53,504 bases of DNA from Candidatus Zixiibacteriota bacterium (GCA_026397505.1 JAPLUR010000058.1:1-53504), one strand, 5' to 3'; positions 24,460 to 33,370 are shown, counted from the first letter of the stretch. Notes: generated by a model from the letters alone, not told the origin. Made by a program: numbers and translations.

Positions 24460-26691
24460 CTAAATAAAGAGCGGCGCCAGTACCAGCGTGATTGTCGAAA
24501 GGAGTTTTATCAGGACGTGCAACGAGGGGCCCGCCGTATCCTTGAACGGATCGCCTACCGTATCCCCTACCACGGCCGCGCCGTGGGTCGGATTTTTCGC
24601 TCTGCTGCCATCGGCTAAAGTAAGATACTTCCCGCCAAGCGCGCCGGTCTCGATATATTTCTTGGCGTTATCCCAAGCGCCGCCGCCGTTGTTCAAAAAC
24701 AGCGCCATAAGAATACCGGTGATGGTTCCGACCATCAAAAGACCGGCCACCGCTTCGGCCGAAATCAATGGATCCTCAGGAGTAATAAACATCTTGAATA
24801 CCAGCCCGACCACAACCGGGGTCAGCACCACTAATAATCCCGGCGCCACCATCTTGCGTAAAGCCGACTTGGTCACGATATCAACGCAGGAGCCGTAATC
24901 CGGTTTGAAGTCTTTGGGGAATTGGATAATATCGTTAATCCTCTGCAGCTTGGAGTACTGACGGCGCACTTCCTCGATAATCGCCTGCGCCGCCGAACCG
25001 ACCGCCTTGATCGCCATCGACGAGAAAAGAAATACCAGCGCCGCCCCGAATAGCCCGCCGACAAAAACGACCGGATTGGCCAGATTGACCGAATGCATCT
25101 CTTTTCCGGCATACTGGGCAACTTCATCCATGTAGGCCTGGAACAGCAAGAATGCCGCCAGCGCCGCCGAACCGACCGCATACCCCTTGGTAAGAGCTTT
25201 GGTGGTATTACCGACCGAATCGAGACGGTCGGTCTTCTTGCGGACTTCCTCCGGCTGCTGCGACATCTCGACAATGCCGCCGGCATTATCGGTGATCGGG
25301 CCGAATGTATCCATGGCCAGAATGTACGCCGCCGTCGCCAGCATGCCCATGGTGGCCACGGCCGTGCCAAACAACCCGGCATGCGGCAAGCCGCTGCTCT
25401 TGCCGAGATAATATGACCCCAGAAGCGCCGCCCCCATCACCAGCGCCGGCATCCAGGTGCACTCGAAAGCGACACCGACCCCGGCGATAATGTTAGTAGC
25501 CGGGCCGGTTTTCGAGGCCTCGGCAATGGATTTAACCGGACGATACCGGTATTCTGTATAGTACTGTGTGATATATACGAAGGCCACCGAGGTCAGCACT
25601 CCCAGAATGCCGCAAAGGAAGAAATGCCACCAGGCGTCGGGGGCGTTCGGGGAATTGAGCAGCCAGTAGGTTGCCAGACCGAACGCCGCCATGGCGAGAA
25701 CAACCGCCACATAATATCCGCGGTTAAGCGCCTGCATCGGGTCCATCTTTTCTTCTTTATCCATCCGAACACTCATGATCCCGATAATAGACGCAATAAT
25801 TCCAAAGGCACGAGCCATCAGGGGGAACATCATCACGCCGACTACTCCGGCCGAGAAGGCCATATCCATTTTCTCCGCCGCCGCGGCCAGCGAGGCGCCC
25901 AGAATCATGGCGCCGATATTTTCCGCCGCAGTCGATTCGAACAGGTCGGCCCCACGGCCGGCGCAATCGCCGACATTATCGCCGACCAGATCGGCTATCA
26001 CGGCCGGATTGCGCGGGTCATCCTCCGGGATACCGGCCTCGACTTTGCCCACCAGATCGGCGCCGACATCAGCCGCCTTGGTATAGATACCGCCGCCCAG
26101 CTGGGCGAAAAGCGCCACGAACGAGGCGCCGAATCCATACCCGACAATCAGGAGCGGTATCTTGGTCGGGTCGACACTCGAGAAGTTGCTGACCAGGGCG
26201 TAGAGACCGCCGACACCCAGAAGGCTCATCGCCACCACCAGCAAGCCCGAGACCGCTCCTCCGCGAAGCGCGATACGAAGCGCATCATTCAGCGAGGAGA
26301 GCGCCGCATGAGCCGTGCGGATATTGCTACGGATCGAGACCCACATCCCGACATACCCGGCAAACACCGAGCAGAGCGCCCCCAGGACAAAGGAAAGAGT
26401 AATCCATGTCGCCAGTTCGAGAGAACTCCCGACCGGGTCGAAGGTCCGGTGGCTCCGTATGAATCCATAGCCGACAAAGAGCAGCGCCGCAACCAAAGTT
26501 GCCAGGACCAGAATAGTCCGGTTCTGCCGGCGAAGGAAAGCCTCGGCCCCTTCTTTGATAGCGTTGGAGATAGCTTGCATGGCGGCGCTTCCGACCGGTC
26601 TTTTAAGCACCCATCGGGCCAGATAGAGGGCGGCCAGCAGGCCAAAAACGCTTATGACAAGTATAATTCCCAATAGCAGGCCTTCACTCAT
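24460..26691 (-). CDS. hppA: Membrane-bound pyrophosphatase, K+-independent H+ type
   Basis: 743 residues with about 16 TM helices. The substrate and metal motif DVGADLVGKVEAGIPEDDPRNPAVIADLVGDNVGDCAG is near residues 205-245. The C-terminal DNAKKYIETG and DTVGDPFKDTAGP complete the site. The GNTTKALTKG sequence has Lys at the position that is Ala in K+-dependent enzymes (GNTTAAxGKG), so potassium independence and proton pumping are expected from family knowledge. It splits cytoplasmic pyrophosphate from biosynthesis and builds an ion gradient. It is a single-gene unit with a strong terminator. Confidence 0.95.
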   Translation of the reverse strand: MSEGLLLGIILVISVFGLLAALYLARWVLKRPVGSAAMQAISNAIKEGAEAFLRRQNRTILVLATLVAALLFVGYGFIRSHRTFDPVGSSLELATWITLSFVLGALCSVFAGYVGMWVSIRSNIRTAHAALSSLNDALRIALRGGAVSGLLVVAMSLLGVGGLYALVSNFSSVDPTKIPLLIVGYGFGASFVALFAQLGGGIYTKAADVGADLVGKVEAGIPEDDPRNPAVIADLVGDNVGDCAGRGADLFESTAAENIGAMILGASLAAAAEKMDMAFSAGVVGVMMFPLMARAFGIIASIIGIMSVRMDKEEKMDPMQALNRGYYVAVVLAMAAFGLATYWLLNSPNAPDAWWHFFLCGILGVLTSVAFVYITQYYTEYRYRPVKSIAEASKTGPATNIIAGVGVAFECTWMPALVMGAALLGSYYLGKSSGLPHAGLFGTAVATMGMLATAAYILAMDTFGPITDNAGGIVEMSQQPEEVRKKTDRLDSVGNTTKALTKGYAVGSAALAAFLLFQAYMDEVAQYAGKEMHSVNLANPVVFVGGLFGAALVFLFSSMAIKAVGSAAQAIIEEVRRQYSKLQRINDIIQFPKDFKPDYGSCVDIVTKSALRKMVAPGLLVVLTPVVVGLVFKMFITPEDPLISAEAVAGLLMVGTITGILMALFLNNGGGAWDNAKKYIETGALGGKYLTLADGSRAKNPTHGAAVVGDTVGDPFKDTAGPSLHVLIKLLSTITLVLAPLFI

Positions 26692-26970
26692 AGAACTATC
26701 CTTTCAGAATTTGGCTTATATTTTCGCGCGTAAATTATTATCTAATTTTGACCACATTACTTTGTCTATACGGCCTAATATGAACTATTTTAGTCTAAAA
26801 TATCCAGAAAAATTTTGCGCCCGCAAGGGCGTCCAAGTCCTATTCTTTCAATGACATAACTTATAGTTTTGCATAGCCTTACGGCCACCCGCAAGACAGG
26901 CAGGAATTTAAGAAAGGGAAAACAGTTAGTCAACTAAATTCAGATGGTAAATCTTATTGAATTGGTAGAG

Positions 26971-27039
26971 TCCGGGTGGCGAGCGGCGGGTTTGAGGACT
27001 CGCGCGGCACAATAAATGTGCAGCGGTGGAGCACCCGGA
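26971..27039. repeat. Structured element with a possible three-way junction
   Basis: TCCGGGTG (26971-26978) pairs with CACCCGGA (27032-27039). Inside, GCGAG (26979-26983) pairs with CTCGC (26999-27003), and GCACA (27007-27011) pairs with TGTGC (27017-27021) around ATAAA. All three helices are perfect matches. It could be a small RNA or a palindromic repeat. No promoter is evident. Confidence 0.45.
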
Positions 27040-27050
27040 ATCCCCGCAAT

Positions 27051-27075
27051 TTGGGTTCGTTTGTCAAAAATTCGT
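27051..27075 (-). repeat. Dispersed motif AAACGAACCCAAATT, copy D
   Basis: A reverse-strand match to the core AAACRAACCCA of copies B and C. It starts 12 bases after the three-way-junction element. Confidence 0.4.
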
Positions 27076-27143
27076 TACTCCAAAAAAACATAATCATTTT
27101 CTCTTAATTTGTTGCCGGAGAAGGGCTTCGGGGAGTCGCAAGG

Positions 27144-27180
27144 AGTCGGCAAAATGGGTTCGTTTCCCCGTTTTTAAAGG
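27144..27180 (-). repeat. Dispersed motif TTTAAAAACGGGGAAACGAACCC, copy C
   Basis: On the minus strand it matches copy B (19221-19247) at most positions, including the leading TTTAAAAA run. Like copy B it is followed by a GC-rich segment. Confidence 0.5.
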
Positions 27181-27414
27181 ATTCCTCTTTTCCCCTTGGT
27201 TGATTTGGGGTTGTGGCCCAGTTGGAGGAGGCGGCTATTCCCTGGCCGGTTTTGGGGCCGGATGATATTAAGGCAATGGCACAATTGGTGATAAGCTGTT
27301 TTTTGCTGACGGACATATAAATAAACACTCCTTCATATAAGGGGGTGAAGCGGAAATCACCATCGATTCGATGTGGATTTCGAAAGGGGGAACAGGAGGT
27401 AGATAGAGGTAAGT

Positions 27415-27460
27415 GTCGAAACCCCGACCAAGGGTTCGGGGCAGGCGCAAGGGTTTCGAC
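27415..27460. repeat. 10-bp perfect inverted repeat with an internal alternative hairpin
   Basis: GTCGAAACCC (27415-27424) pairs with GGGTTTCGAC (27451-27460). CCCCGA (27422-27427) can also pair with TCGGGG inside the loop. Neither arm has a T run, so it is not a standard terminator. Confidence 0.55.
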
Positions 27461-27545
27461 CTATTTTACTGAAAATGGAATTATGCTGGTCCGGATACCA
27501 CTTATGCCCGGCGGGAAATAAATGCTTGCTAAGGTCAACAATGAC

Positions 27546-27575
27546 TTGACAAGTAATCTCGATCAATTTTATTAT
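27546..27575 (+). promoter_or_regulatory. Probable promoter of the lipoprotein gene
   Basis: TTGACA (27546-27551) and TATTAT (27570-27575) are spaced by 18 bases. A perfect TATAAT overlaps at 27573-27578 but with 21 bases spacing. The ATG is about 90 bases downstream. Confidence 0.45.
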
Positions 27576-27665
27576 AATATCGGAGCATCATATTATTATG
27601 AATAAATATGATTCGGGTTGAATTGGCTGCGTGGTGCAGCAGTTACTTTGGGGAGGATTAAGCAA

Positions 27666-28235
27666 ATGAACAATCATATTGCAGGACAGACAAATAGAAA
27701 ATATATCTATCTCTTGTTTTCGCTGTTAATTACTCTTTTGAGCATGAGTTGTGCGTCCATCCATAATACTTCTCAGAATAAGAGCGGGTGCGGCAGTATA
27801 GTGGGGAAAATAATCAGTTGTGTCCCGGGGTTTGATGAGATGGCGGCTGCGTTGACTTTGCAGAAATATTCAGATTCATTGTCGGACAGAAATTCACCTG
27901 ATCGCTATGAATACGATACTGCAGTTGCTCCTCGTAAAATTGAAAGTGATTCTATCGGCCACATACATGCTGATAATATCATACCGGGATTATATATGGG
28001 TATCGCGCGCGGTGCACCTTACAACAGGATCGACGATGGCGGCATAATCAAAGCGGAAATGCTGGCGCGCGAGTCATGTGGTCCTGTGAGAATTATTCTC
28101 ATTCGCATCGGCCGTGATTCCGTTACATCGTTTGAAATCCAATTACCGCGAACGATCCAGGACTGGTCGAATGACCCAAACTATTTTCAGGAAACGGTAA
28201 AGTGGGAAGGTGAAATCGAATCAATTCTAAAATAG
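27666..28235 (+). CDS. Putative lipoprotein of unknown function
   Basis: 189 residues from ATG 27666, which follows GGGGAGG by ten bases. The N-terminus is a lipoprotein signal: basic residues, a hydrophobic run, then LLSMSC as lipobox with Cys at about residue 33. The mature part is hydrophilic, with IHADNIIPGLYMGIARG and GPVRIILIRIGRDSVTSFEI. It resembles no family I can name. It is AT-richer than flanking genes and stands alone behind its own promoter, suggesting a recently gained or lineage-specific gene. Confidence 0.65.
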   Translation: MNNHIAGQTNRKYIYLLFSLLITLLSMSCASIHNTSQNKSGCGSIVGKIISCVPGFDEMAAALTLQKYSDSLSDRNSPDRYEYDTAVAPRKIESDSIGHIHADNIIPGLYMGIARGAPYNRIDDGGIIKAEMLARESCGPVRIILIRIGRDSVTSFEIQLPRTIQDWSNDPNYFQETVKWEGEIESILK

Positions 28236-28256
28236 GGGGCAATCATGTATAAATGC

Positions 28257-28298
28257 CAGGGTGCCTCACCCGCCACTGGCGGGCTGTGAGTTGGCACC
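28257..28298. repeat. Nested hairpin after the lipoprotein gene
   Basis: GGTGCC (28260-28265) pairs with GGCACC (28293-28298), TCA with TGA, and CCCGCC (28269-28274) with GGCGGG (28278-28283). The result is a 39-base hairpin 25 bases past the lipoprotein stop. No T run follows on the plus strand, so it may be a palindromic repeat or an RNA-stabilising end. Confidence 0.5.
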
Positions 28299-28319
28299 AT
28301 TATAGTACAAACAAATCAA

Positions 28320-28349
28320 ATAAGAAAGGGCGCACCAAACGGTGCGCCC
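28320..28349 (-). terminator. Terminator of the glmM-glmS operon
   Basis: GGGCGCACC (28328-28336) and GGTGCGCCC (28341-28349) form a 9-bp perfect stem with an AAAC loop. On the minus strand it is followed by TTTCTTATTTG. It lies 28 bases past the glmS stop. Confidence 0.85.
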
Positions 28350-28376
28350 ACGCAAGTTCAAGAACTGAAATCTCTG

Positions 28377-30203
28377 TTATTCCACCGTCACGCTTTTGGC
28401 CAGGTTGCGCGGCTGGTCCACATGGCAGCCCCGCATCACCGCCATATGATAGGCCAATATCTGAAGCGGTATAATCGATAAAAGCGGCGTGAAAATTCTA
28501 TTCGTCGTGGGAATATATATCACATGATTGACCCGATCGGCAATCTCGGTGTCACCCTCGCTGGCGATAGCAATTACATTGGCGTTGCGCGCCTTTATTT
28601 CGGCGATATTGGAGAGCACTTTGTCATAGACCGAATCTTTCAGGGCGATCACCACCGCCGGCATATTCTGGTCGATAAGGGCAATAGGGCCATGTTTCAT
28701 CTCCGCCGCCGGGTATCCCTCGGCATGGATGTACGAAATCTCTTTGAGTTTCAACGCCCCTTCCAGCGCCACCGGGTAATTGATGCCGCGTCCCAGATAA
28801 AGAAAATTATTATGCTTGCAGTATGCCCGGGCGATTTCCTTGATTTCACTCTCTTTGGCGAGAATCTGTTCCACCTGATGCGGTATTTCCCGAAGCGCCT
28901 CGGCCATCTCGATTCCCTGCTGCACCGAAAGGTGGCGCATCCTTCCCAGAAGAAGTGATATCAGGGCCAGCACCATAATTTGCGAGGTGAAGGCCTTGGT
29001 CGAGGCGACGCCGATTTCCGGCCCGGCATGGGTGTAAACACCGCCGTCGGTCTCCCGCGCGATCGATGACCCCACCACATTGCAGATACCGAGCACGGTG
29101 GCCCCTTTCTTTCTTGCTTCGCGCAGCGCCGCCAGCGTATCGGCCGTTTCGCCCGACTGGCTGATGACAAAGAGAAGCGTCCCCTCCCTTATGATCGGTG
29201 AGCGGTAGCGGAACTCCGAGGCATATTCCACCTCCACCGGAATCCGGGCCAGCTCCTCAATCATATATTCGCCGATAAGCCCGGCGTGCCACGAGGTCCC
29301 ACAGGCGGTGATAATAATACGGTTGATCCGGCGCAACTCATCATACTGCAGATTGAGGCCATTGAGACGCGGAATGCCTTCATCGAAATTTATTCGTCCC
29401 CGGATGGCATTGCGCAGGGCGGTCGGCTGCTCGTGAATCTCCTTAAGCATGAAATGGTCGTAACCGCCCTTTTCGATCATATCGAGTGTCCAGGAAATCT
29501 CCTCGACATGGGGCGTACGATACATCTTGTCGATGGTGGTGATCACAAAATCGTTGGCCGTAACCGTGGCAATCTCTCCCTCATTCAGGAAAACTGCCCG
29601 CTTGGTATGCGCCAGAATGGCGGAAACATCAGAGGCGATAAAATTCTCACCCTCGCCATGCCCCAGAACCAGCGGCGATCCCTGCCGCGCAGCGACAATT
29701 TTCCCCGGCTCATGCGATGATATCACCGCGATACCATAGGTTCCCTCCACCTGGGTCAGCGCCATTCTGACCGCTTCGGTGAGATTGCCTTCATAGTACT
29801 CCTCAATCAAGTGCACCAGGATTTCGGTATCGGTATCGGTCTTAATATCATGCCCCTGTTTTTCCAGAAGGGCTTTCAGCGCGCGATAATTTTCGATGAT
29901 GCCATTGTGCACCAGAGCAATTTCATTCTTGCAGTCAAAATGGGGGTGGGCATTGAGATCGCTCGGTTCGCCGTGAGTGGCCCAGCGGGTATGCGCAATA
30001 CCGTGAGTGGAATTATATTTCCTCCCCCTGATAATTTCCTCGAGGCGACTGATTTTGCCGGCCGATTTCTCGGCGGTCAGGCCGCTTTCTTCAAATAGCA
30101 CTATTCCGGCCGAATCGTACCCGCGGTACTCAAGCCGTTTCAGCCCCTCGATAAGAATCGGCAGGGCCTGCTGATAACCTACATATCCGACTATGCCGCA
30201 CAT
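28377..30203 (-). CDS. glmS: Glutamine-fructose-6-phosphate aminotransferase (isomerizing)
   Basis: 608 residues, full length. The N-terminal nucleophile is Cys2 in MCGIVGYVG. The glutaminase domain spans about 1-230, followed by two sugar isomerase (SIS) domains (TACGTSWHAGLIGEYMIE and FLYLGRGINYPVALEGALK). It ends in the classic NLAKSVTVE. It converts fructose 6-phosphate and glutamine to glucosamine 6-phosphate, the entry to peptidoglycan and lipopolysaccharide amino sugars. It follows glmM by ten bases, so two consecutive pathway steps are co-transcribed. No glmS-type ribozyme is evident upstream, where glmM lies. Confidence 0.97.
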   Translation of the reverse strand: MCGIVGYVGYQQALPILIEGLKRLEYRGYDSAGIVLFEESGLTAEKSAGKISRLEEIIRGRKYNSTHGIAHTRWATHGEPSDLNAHPHFDCKNEIALVHNGIIENYRALKALLEKQGHDIKTDTDTEILVHLIEEYYEGNLTEAVRMALTQVEGTYGIAVISSHEPGKIVAARQGSPLVLGHGEGENFIASDVSAILAHTKRAVFLNEGEIATVTANDFVITTIDKMYRTPHVEEISWTLDMIEKGGYDHFMLKEIHEQPTALRNAIRGRINFDEGIPRLNGLNLQYDELRRINRIIITACGTSWHAGLIGEYMIEELARIPVEVEYASEFRYRSPIIREGTLLFVISQSGETADTLAALREARKKGATVLGICNVVGSSIARETDGGVYTHAGPEIGVASTKAFTSQIMVLALISLLLGRMRHLSVQQGIEMAEALREIPHQVEQILAKESEIKEIARAYCKHNNFLYLGRGINYPVALEGALKLKEISYIHAEGYPAAEMKHGPIALIDQNMPAVVIALKDSVYDKVLSNIAEIKARNANVIAIASEGDTEIADRVNHVIYIPTTNRIFTPLLSIIPLQILAYHMAVMRGCHVDQPRNLAKSVTVE

Positions 30204-30213
30204 AAATCTATCC

Positions 30214-31569
30214 TCACTTTAATAAATCCGTTATCCTGCTTATAATGACTTTGGTCAGCTTGGAAGAATCAGTCTCCACTATCAGACGATATATCGGTTC
30301 GGTATTTGATTTTCTGATCTGGAACCATCCGCGTGCAAAATCAAAACGGAGTCCGTCGCGACGGTCGATTCTCAATCCCTCAAAATCGGTCATCGCCGCT
30401 TCTTCGACTTTAGCGAGTTTCTTCTCAAGAGAATCGGGAAGCGGCTCTTTCAACTTTCTACCATAGAATATCGGCAATGTTCCGGCAATCTCCGATACAG
30501 GTTTTTTTATTTCTGCCAGCAGGCTCAAAATAATGGCGCCCCCGATAAGGGCATCACGGCCGCAGTGGAACGCCGGATAGATCACCCCACCATTCCCCTC
30601 ACCGCCTACAACCGCGCTGTGTTTGCGAATTCCCTCAATAACATTGGCCTCCCCCACCGGGGTATAGAATGTCCGTGCCCCCATTTCGGAGGCCGTTTTT
30701 TCGGTCACAAGTGAAGTCGAGAGATTGACCACCACATTCCCCTTCTTTTTGGAAAGGAGATATTTGACCGCTAAAGCCAGAGTATATTCCTCACTGAGGC
30801 ACTGGCCGGTTTCATCGACCAGCGCAAGACGGTCGGCATCGGGATCGCAAGCCATGCCGATATCGGCCTTGAATCTCTTCACGGCCGCCGAAAGCATGTC
30901 CAGATTGGCCGGAATCGGCTCCGGAGTATGAACAAAATCGCCATTCCCCATACAATTTAACCGGATAACTTTGGCTCCAAGGCTTTCGAGAAGCTCCGGG
31001 AGAGCAAAAGAGCCGGCCCCGTTGACCGCATCAACCACAACTTTCAAGCCTGCCTTTTTGATGGCCCTCCGATTGATAACTTTCAGCTTTAGAATATGAC
31101 CTATATGGCGGTCTATCCAGGAATTGTCGGAGATTAATTGCCCCAGAGCGGCGTGGCTTTTGAAAGCGAAATTCCCGGCTGTAAATATGGCGTTGATCTT
31201 TTCCAGCGCAGCCTTGTCAATGAATTCCCCCTTTTTATTGAAAAATTTCAGCGCATTCCATTCCGATGAATTATGGCTGGCGGTAATACATATCCCCCCG
31301 GCCGCCTTCAACCCGGTAACCGCAATTTCAACGGTCGGAGTAGGAACTATTCCGATATCTATCACATTCAAGCCGACAGCGCGAATGGCCGCAATGACCG
31401 CCATTTTGAATATTTCTCCCGAGGGGCGACTGTCGCGGCCGACCACGACTGTTCCCTTTTTCAAATATGTCCCAAAGGCGGCGGCATATTTTGAGGCCAT
31501 CACCGGATCCAGGCCATTCCCCACAACACCCCGCACCCCCGAGGTTGAAACCATCAGCTTCTTTTGCAA
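30214..31569 (-). CDS. glmM: Phosphoglucosamine mutase-type phosphohexomutase
   Basis: 451 residues of the alpha-D-phosphohexomutase family. The phosphoserine loop is TASHNSSEWN, with the active Ser at about residue 98. The metal loop is DPDADR, the sugar loop EGNGGVIYP, and the phosphate-binding loop RKSNTEPIYR. The pairing with glmS argues for the glucosamine 6- to 1-phosphate step, though phosphomannomutase activity cannot be excluded. The start is a TTG at 31569 preceded by GAGGG at six bases; the nearest ATG in frame (residue 6) would trim the N-terminal strand. Confidence 0.87.
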   Translation of the reverse strand: MQKKLMVSTSGVRGVVGNGLDPVMASKYAAAFGTYLKKGTVVVGRDSRPSGEIFKMAVIAAIRAVGLNVIDIGIVPTPTVEIAVTGLKAAGGICITASHNSSEWNALKFFNKKGEFIDKAALEKINAIFTAGNFAFKSHAALGQLISDNSWIDRHIGHILKLKVINRRAIKKAGLKVVVDAVNGAGSFALPELLESLGAKVIRLNCMGNGDFVHTPEPIPANLDMLSAAVKRFKADIGMACDPDADRLALVDETGQCLSEEYTLALAVKYLLSKKKGNVVVNLSTSLVTEKTASEMGARTFYTPVGEANVIEGIRKHSAVVGGEGNGGVIYPAFHCGRDALIGGAIILSLLAEIKKPVSEIAGTLPIFYGRKLKEPLPDSLEKKLAKVEEAAMTDFEGLRIDRRDGLRFDFARGWFQIRKSNTEPIYRLIVETDSSKLTKVIISRITDLLK

Positions 31570-31736
31570 CTCATTCCCTCTTTGAAATTCACAAAGTAAT
31601 CCTAATTATTTCTATAATAATATATCGATTCCGGGCAAAAAGCAAATAACCCTTCCAATACCTACAACTTATACGTTTGACAGCTTAGCGGGTGATTGCG
31701 TAAATTATCGTTTGGCCTTTATCGGAGAAGACTGAA

Positions 31737-32537
31737 ATGCCATTCCACATTTATAAAGATCTTTCACTTGCATATGACCTTGCAGGCGCGGGAGAGAAGG
31801 CCCTTCTCTTTATTCATGGTTTGGGGGGAGCCGGGAGCGCCTGGAAATGCCAGACCGGGCATTTTGGCGATCGCTTTGTGACTGTCACGGTTGACCTCTT
31901 TGGCCATGGCCGGAGTTCCAAAGAGGTTGACCCGATACCGATACCGCGCATTGACGCCGAGGCGATTGACAGCCTGATGCGGGAAAAAATCGGGCGACCT
32001 TATATTGTCATTGGCCATAGCTTCGCCGGGATGGTCATTCAGGAAATGCTCAGACTGGCTGACCCCAATTTCAAAGGGGCGGTATTCGTTGATTGCACTC
32101 ATACCGGAAACAATGAAATTGTCGAAAGCCGAGTAAGTTTCGCGGAAAGCATGCTCGCTTTATCTGCTGAGCGACTGCCTGAGGAAACGAAAAGATGGTA
32201 TTCCGAGTTGGTTGGTCCTTCTGCGCCTGCAGAAGACAGAGAGTTTATTCTCTCCACGTTGAAAGATTGCGATTATCGCTGGCTGTTTCGTTCTGTGGCC
32301 GGGTGCCGCGAGTTCTGCCGCAAATATCCTCCGGGGGAGATTATCGTCAGACCCGATTTCCCGGTTCTGATTATGGAAGCCGACAACGGTATCGGGGGTG
32401 ACTGGCGCAAATCATGGGTAAATTTCTTTAAAGATGCCGGTTATTATCTTTTCGAGGACGCCTATCACTTCTTCTTCATCACCGAACGAAGTCGGTTCAA
32501 TGAAATCCTGGATGAATTTCTTGGCGTGAATTTCTGA
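31737..32537 (+). CDS. Alpha/beta-hydrolase fold protein
   Basis: 266 residues. The oxyanion-hole motif HGLGGAG is near residue 27, and the nucleophile elbow GHSFAG places Ser at about 95. The catalytic His is probably in EDAYHFFFI near the C-terminus. Such enzymes are esterases, lipases or C-C hydrolases; the substrate is not predictable. GGAGAAG precedes the ATG. It is a single gene, divergent from glmM and convergent with the phosphatase gene. Confidence 0.87.
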   Translation: MPFHIYKDLSLAYDLAGAGEKALLFIHGLGGAGSAWKCQTGHFGDRFVTVTVDLFGHGRSSKEVDPIPIPRIDAEAIDSLMREKIGRPYIVIGHSFAGMVIQEMLRLADPNFKGAVFVDCTHTGNNEIVESRVSFAESMLALSAERLPEETKRWYSELVGPSAPAEDREFILSTLKDCDYRWLFRSVAGCREFCRKYPPGEIIVRPDFPVLIMEADNGIGGDWRKSWVNFFKDAGYYLFEDAYHFFFITERSRFNEILDEFLGVNF

Positions 32538-32568
32538 CAGATAAATCTCGCCGATTTATCGGGGCCGT

Positions 32569-33366
32569 CTATTCGCAATGTCCGGCCAGAACCCTTTGCA
32601 TCTGGCGATGGATATGCCCATTGCTGGCCAAGATGTAATGGTCATAAATGGAAAATTTCTTTCCCTCGAAATCGGTCACCTTCCCCCCGGCTTCCTCGAC
32701 AATAATTATTCCCGCGGCGGTGTCCCATGGAGAAAGTTTCAGTTCCCAGAAACCATCAAGCCGTCCGCAGGCGACATAGCAGAGATCCAGCGCCGCCGAC
32801 CCGGCCCGCCGGATACCTCTCGAGACCCTGGCGAAACAGGTGTAATTGTTGAGATTATTCTCTTGCGAGGTGCCGACATCATAGGGGAAACCGGTGCCGA
32901 GAAGAGAATGAGAAAGCTCTCTTTCCGAAGTAATTCTATTTCTTTTCCGATTGAGAAAAGAGCCGCCCCCTCTGAAAGCGGAAAATAGCTCTTCCCTCTC
33001 CGGGTCGTATACCACTCCGAGAACGATCTTCCCCTGATATTCGAGAGCAATCGATACGGCATAAAAGGGAAAGTGGTGGGCATAGTTGGTGGTACCATCA
33101 AGGGGGTCGATGACCCATTTGAATTCCGACCCTTTATCGGTGGCCGCTGCTTCTTCGGCCAGAAGAGAATGATCCGGGAACTTATTTTCAATATTACGAA
33201 TAATATATTTTTCCGAGGCGATATCGGCGCCGGTCACCAGATTGACCCGTCCCTTAAAATGAACCTCATTATGCATGCGGGCCTTTTTAATAAGGATATT
33301 TCCGGCCCCAACCGCGGTTTCACGGGCAAATTTAAGAAAAAGTCTGAGGTTTCTGTTGGTCAGCAT
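32569..33366 (-). CDS. Inositol monophosphatase family protein
   Basis: 265 residues. The family's metal-binding motifs are in place: LLAEEAA (Glu), WVIDPLDGTTNY (Asp-x-Leu-Asp-Gly-Thr) and SPWDTAAGIIIVEEAGG (Asp). These lithium-sensitive Mg phosphatases act on inositol monophosphate, bisphosphorylated nucleotides or histidinol phosphate. SuhB-type function is one option. It lies four bases after an ABC exporter gene in the same operon, with no clear functional link. Confidence 0.9.
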   Translation of the reverse strand: MLTNRNLRLFLKFARETAVGAGNILIKKARMHNEVHFKGRVNLVTGADIASEKYIIRNIENKFPDHSLLAEEAAATDKGSEFKWVIDPLDGTTNYAHHFPFYAVSIALEYQGKIVLGVVYDPEREELFSAFRGGGSFLNRKRNRITSERELSHSLLGTGFPYDVGTSQENNLNNYTCFARVSRGIRRAGSAALDLCYVACGRLDGFWELKLSPWDTAAGIIIVEEAGGKVTDFEGKKFSIYDHYILASNGHIHRQMQRVLAGHCE

Positions 33367-33370
33367 GCTT

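Larger units (their letters stand above)
26692..27545. other. Long non-coding region rich in inverted repeats
   Basis: Open frames here are short, lack ribosome binding sites and read as low-complexity sequence. The region holds a possible three-way junction (26971-27039), two reverse-strand copies of the dispersed GGGTTCGTTT motif (27051-27075 and 27144-27178), and a 10-bp inverted repeat (27415-27460). It looks like a landing place for dispersed repeats rather than a lost gene. Confidence 0.5.

Noticed and set aside
25624-26676. 350-codon plus-strand open frame
   Set aside because: It is antisense to hppA, a certain gene, and reads as a His/Arg/Gln-rich shadow.
27026-27265. Plus-strand open frame in the repeat-rich gap
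   Set aside because: Low-complexity Gly/Phe end, no ribosome binding site, and crosses two dispersed motif copies.
28204-28376. glmS ribozyme or riboswitch
   Set aside because: This lies downstream of glmS; the region before the operon (31570-31736) shows no matching structure, and the hairpins are a terminator and a palindrome.
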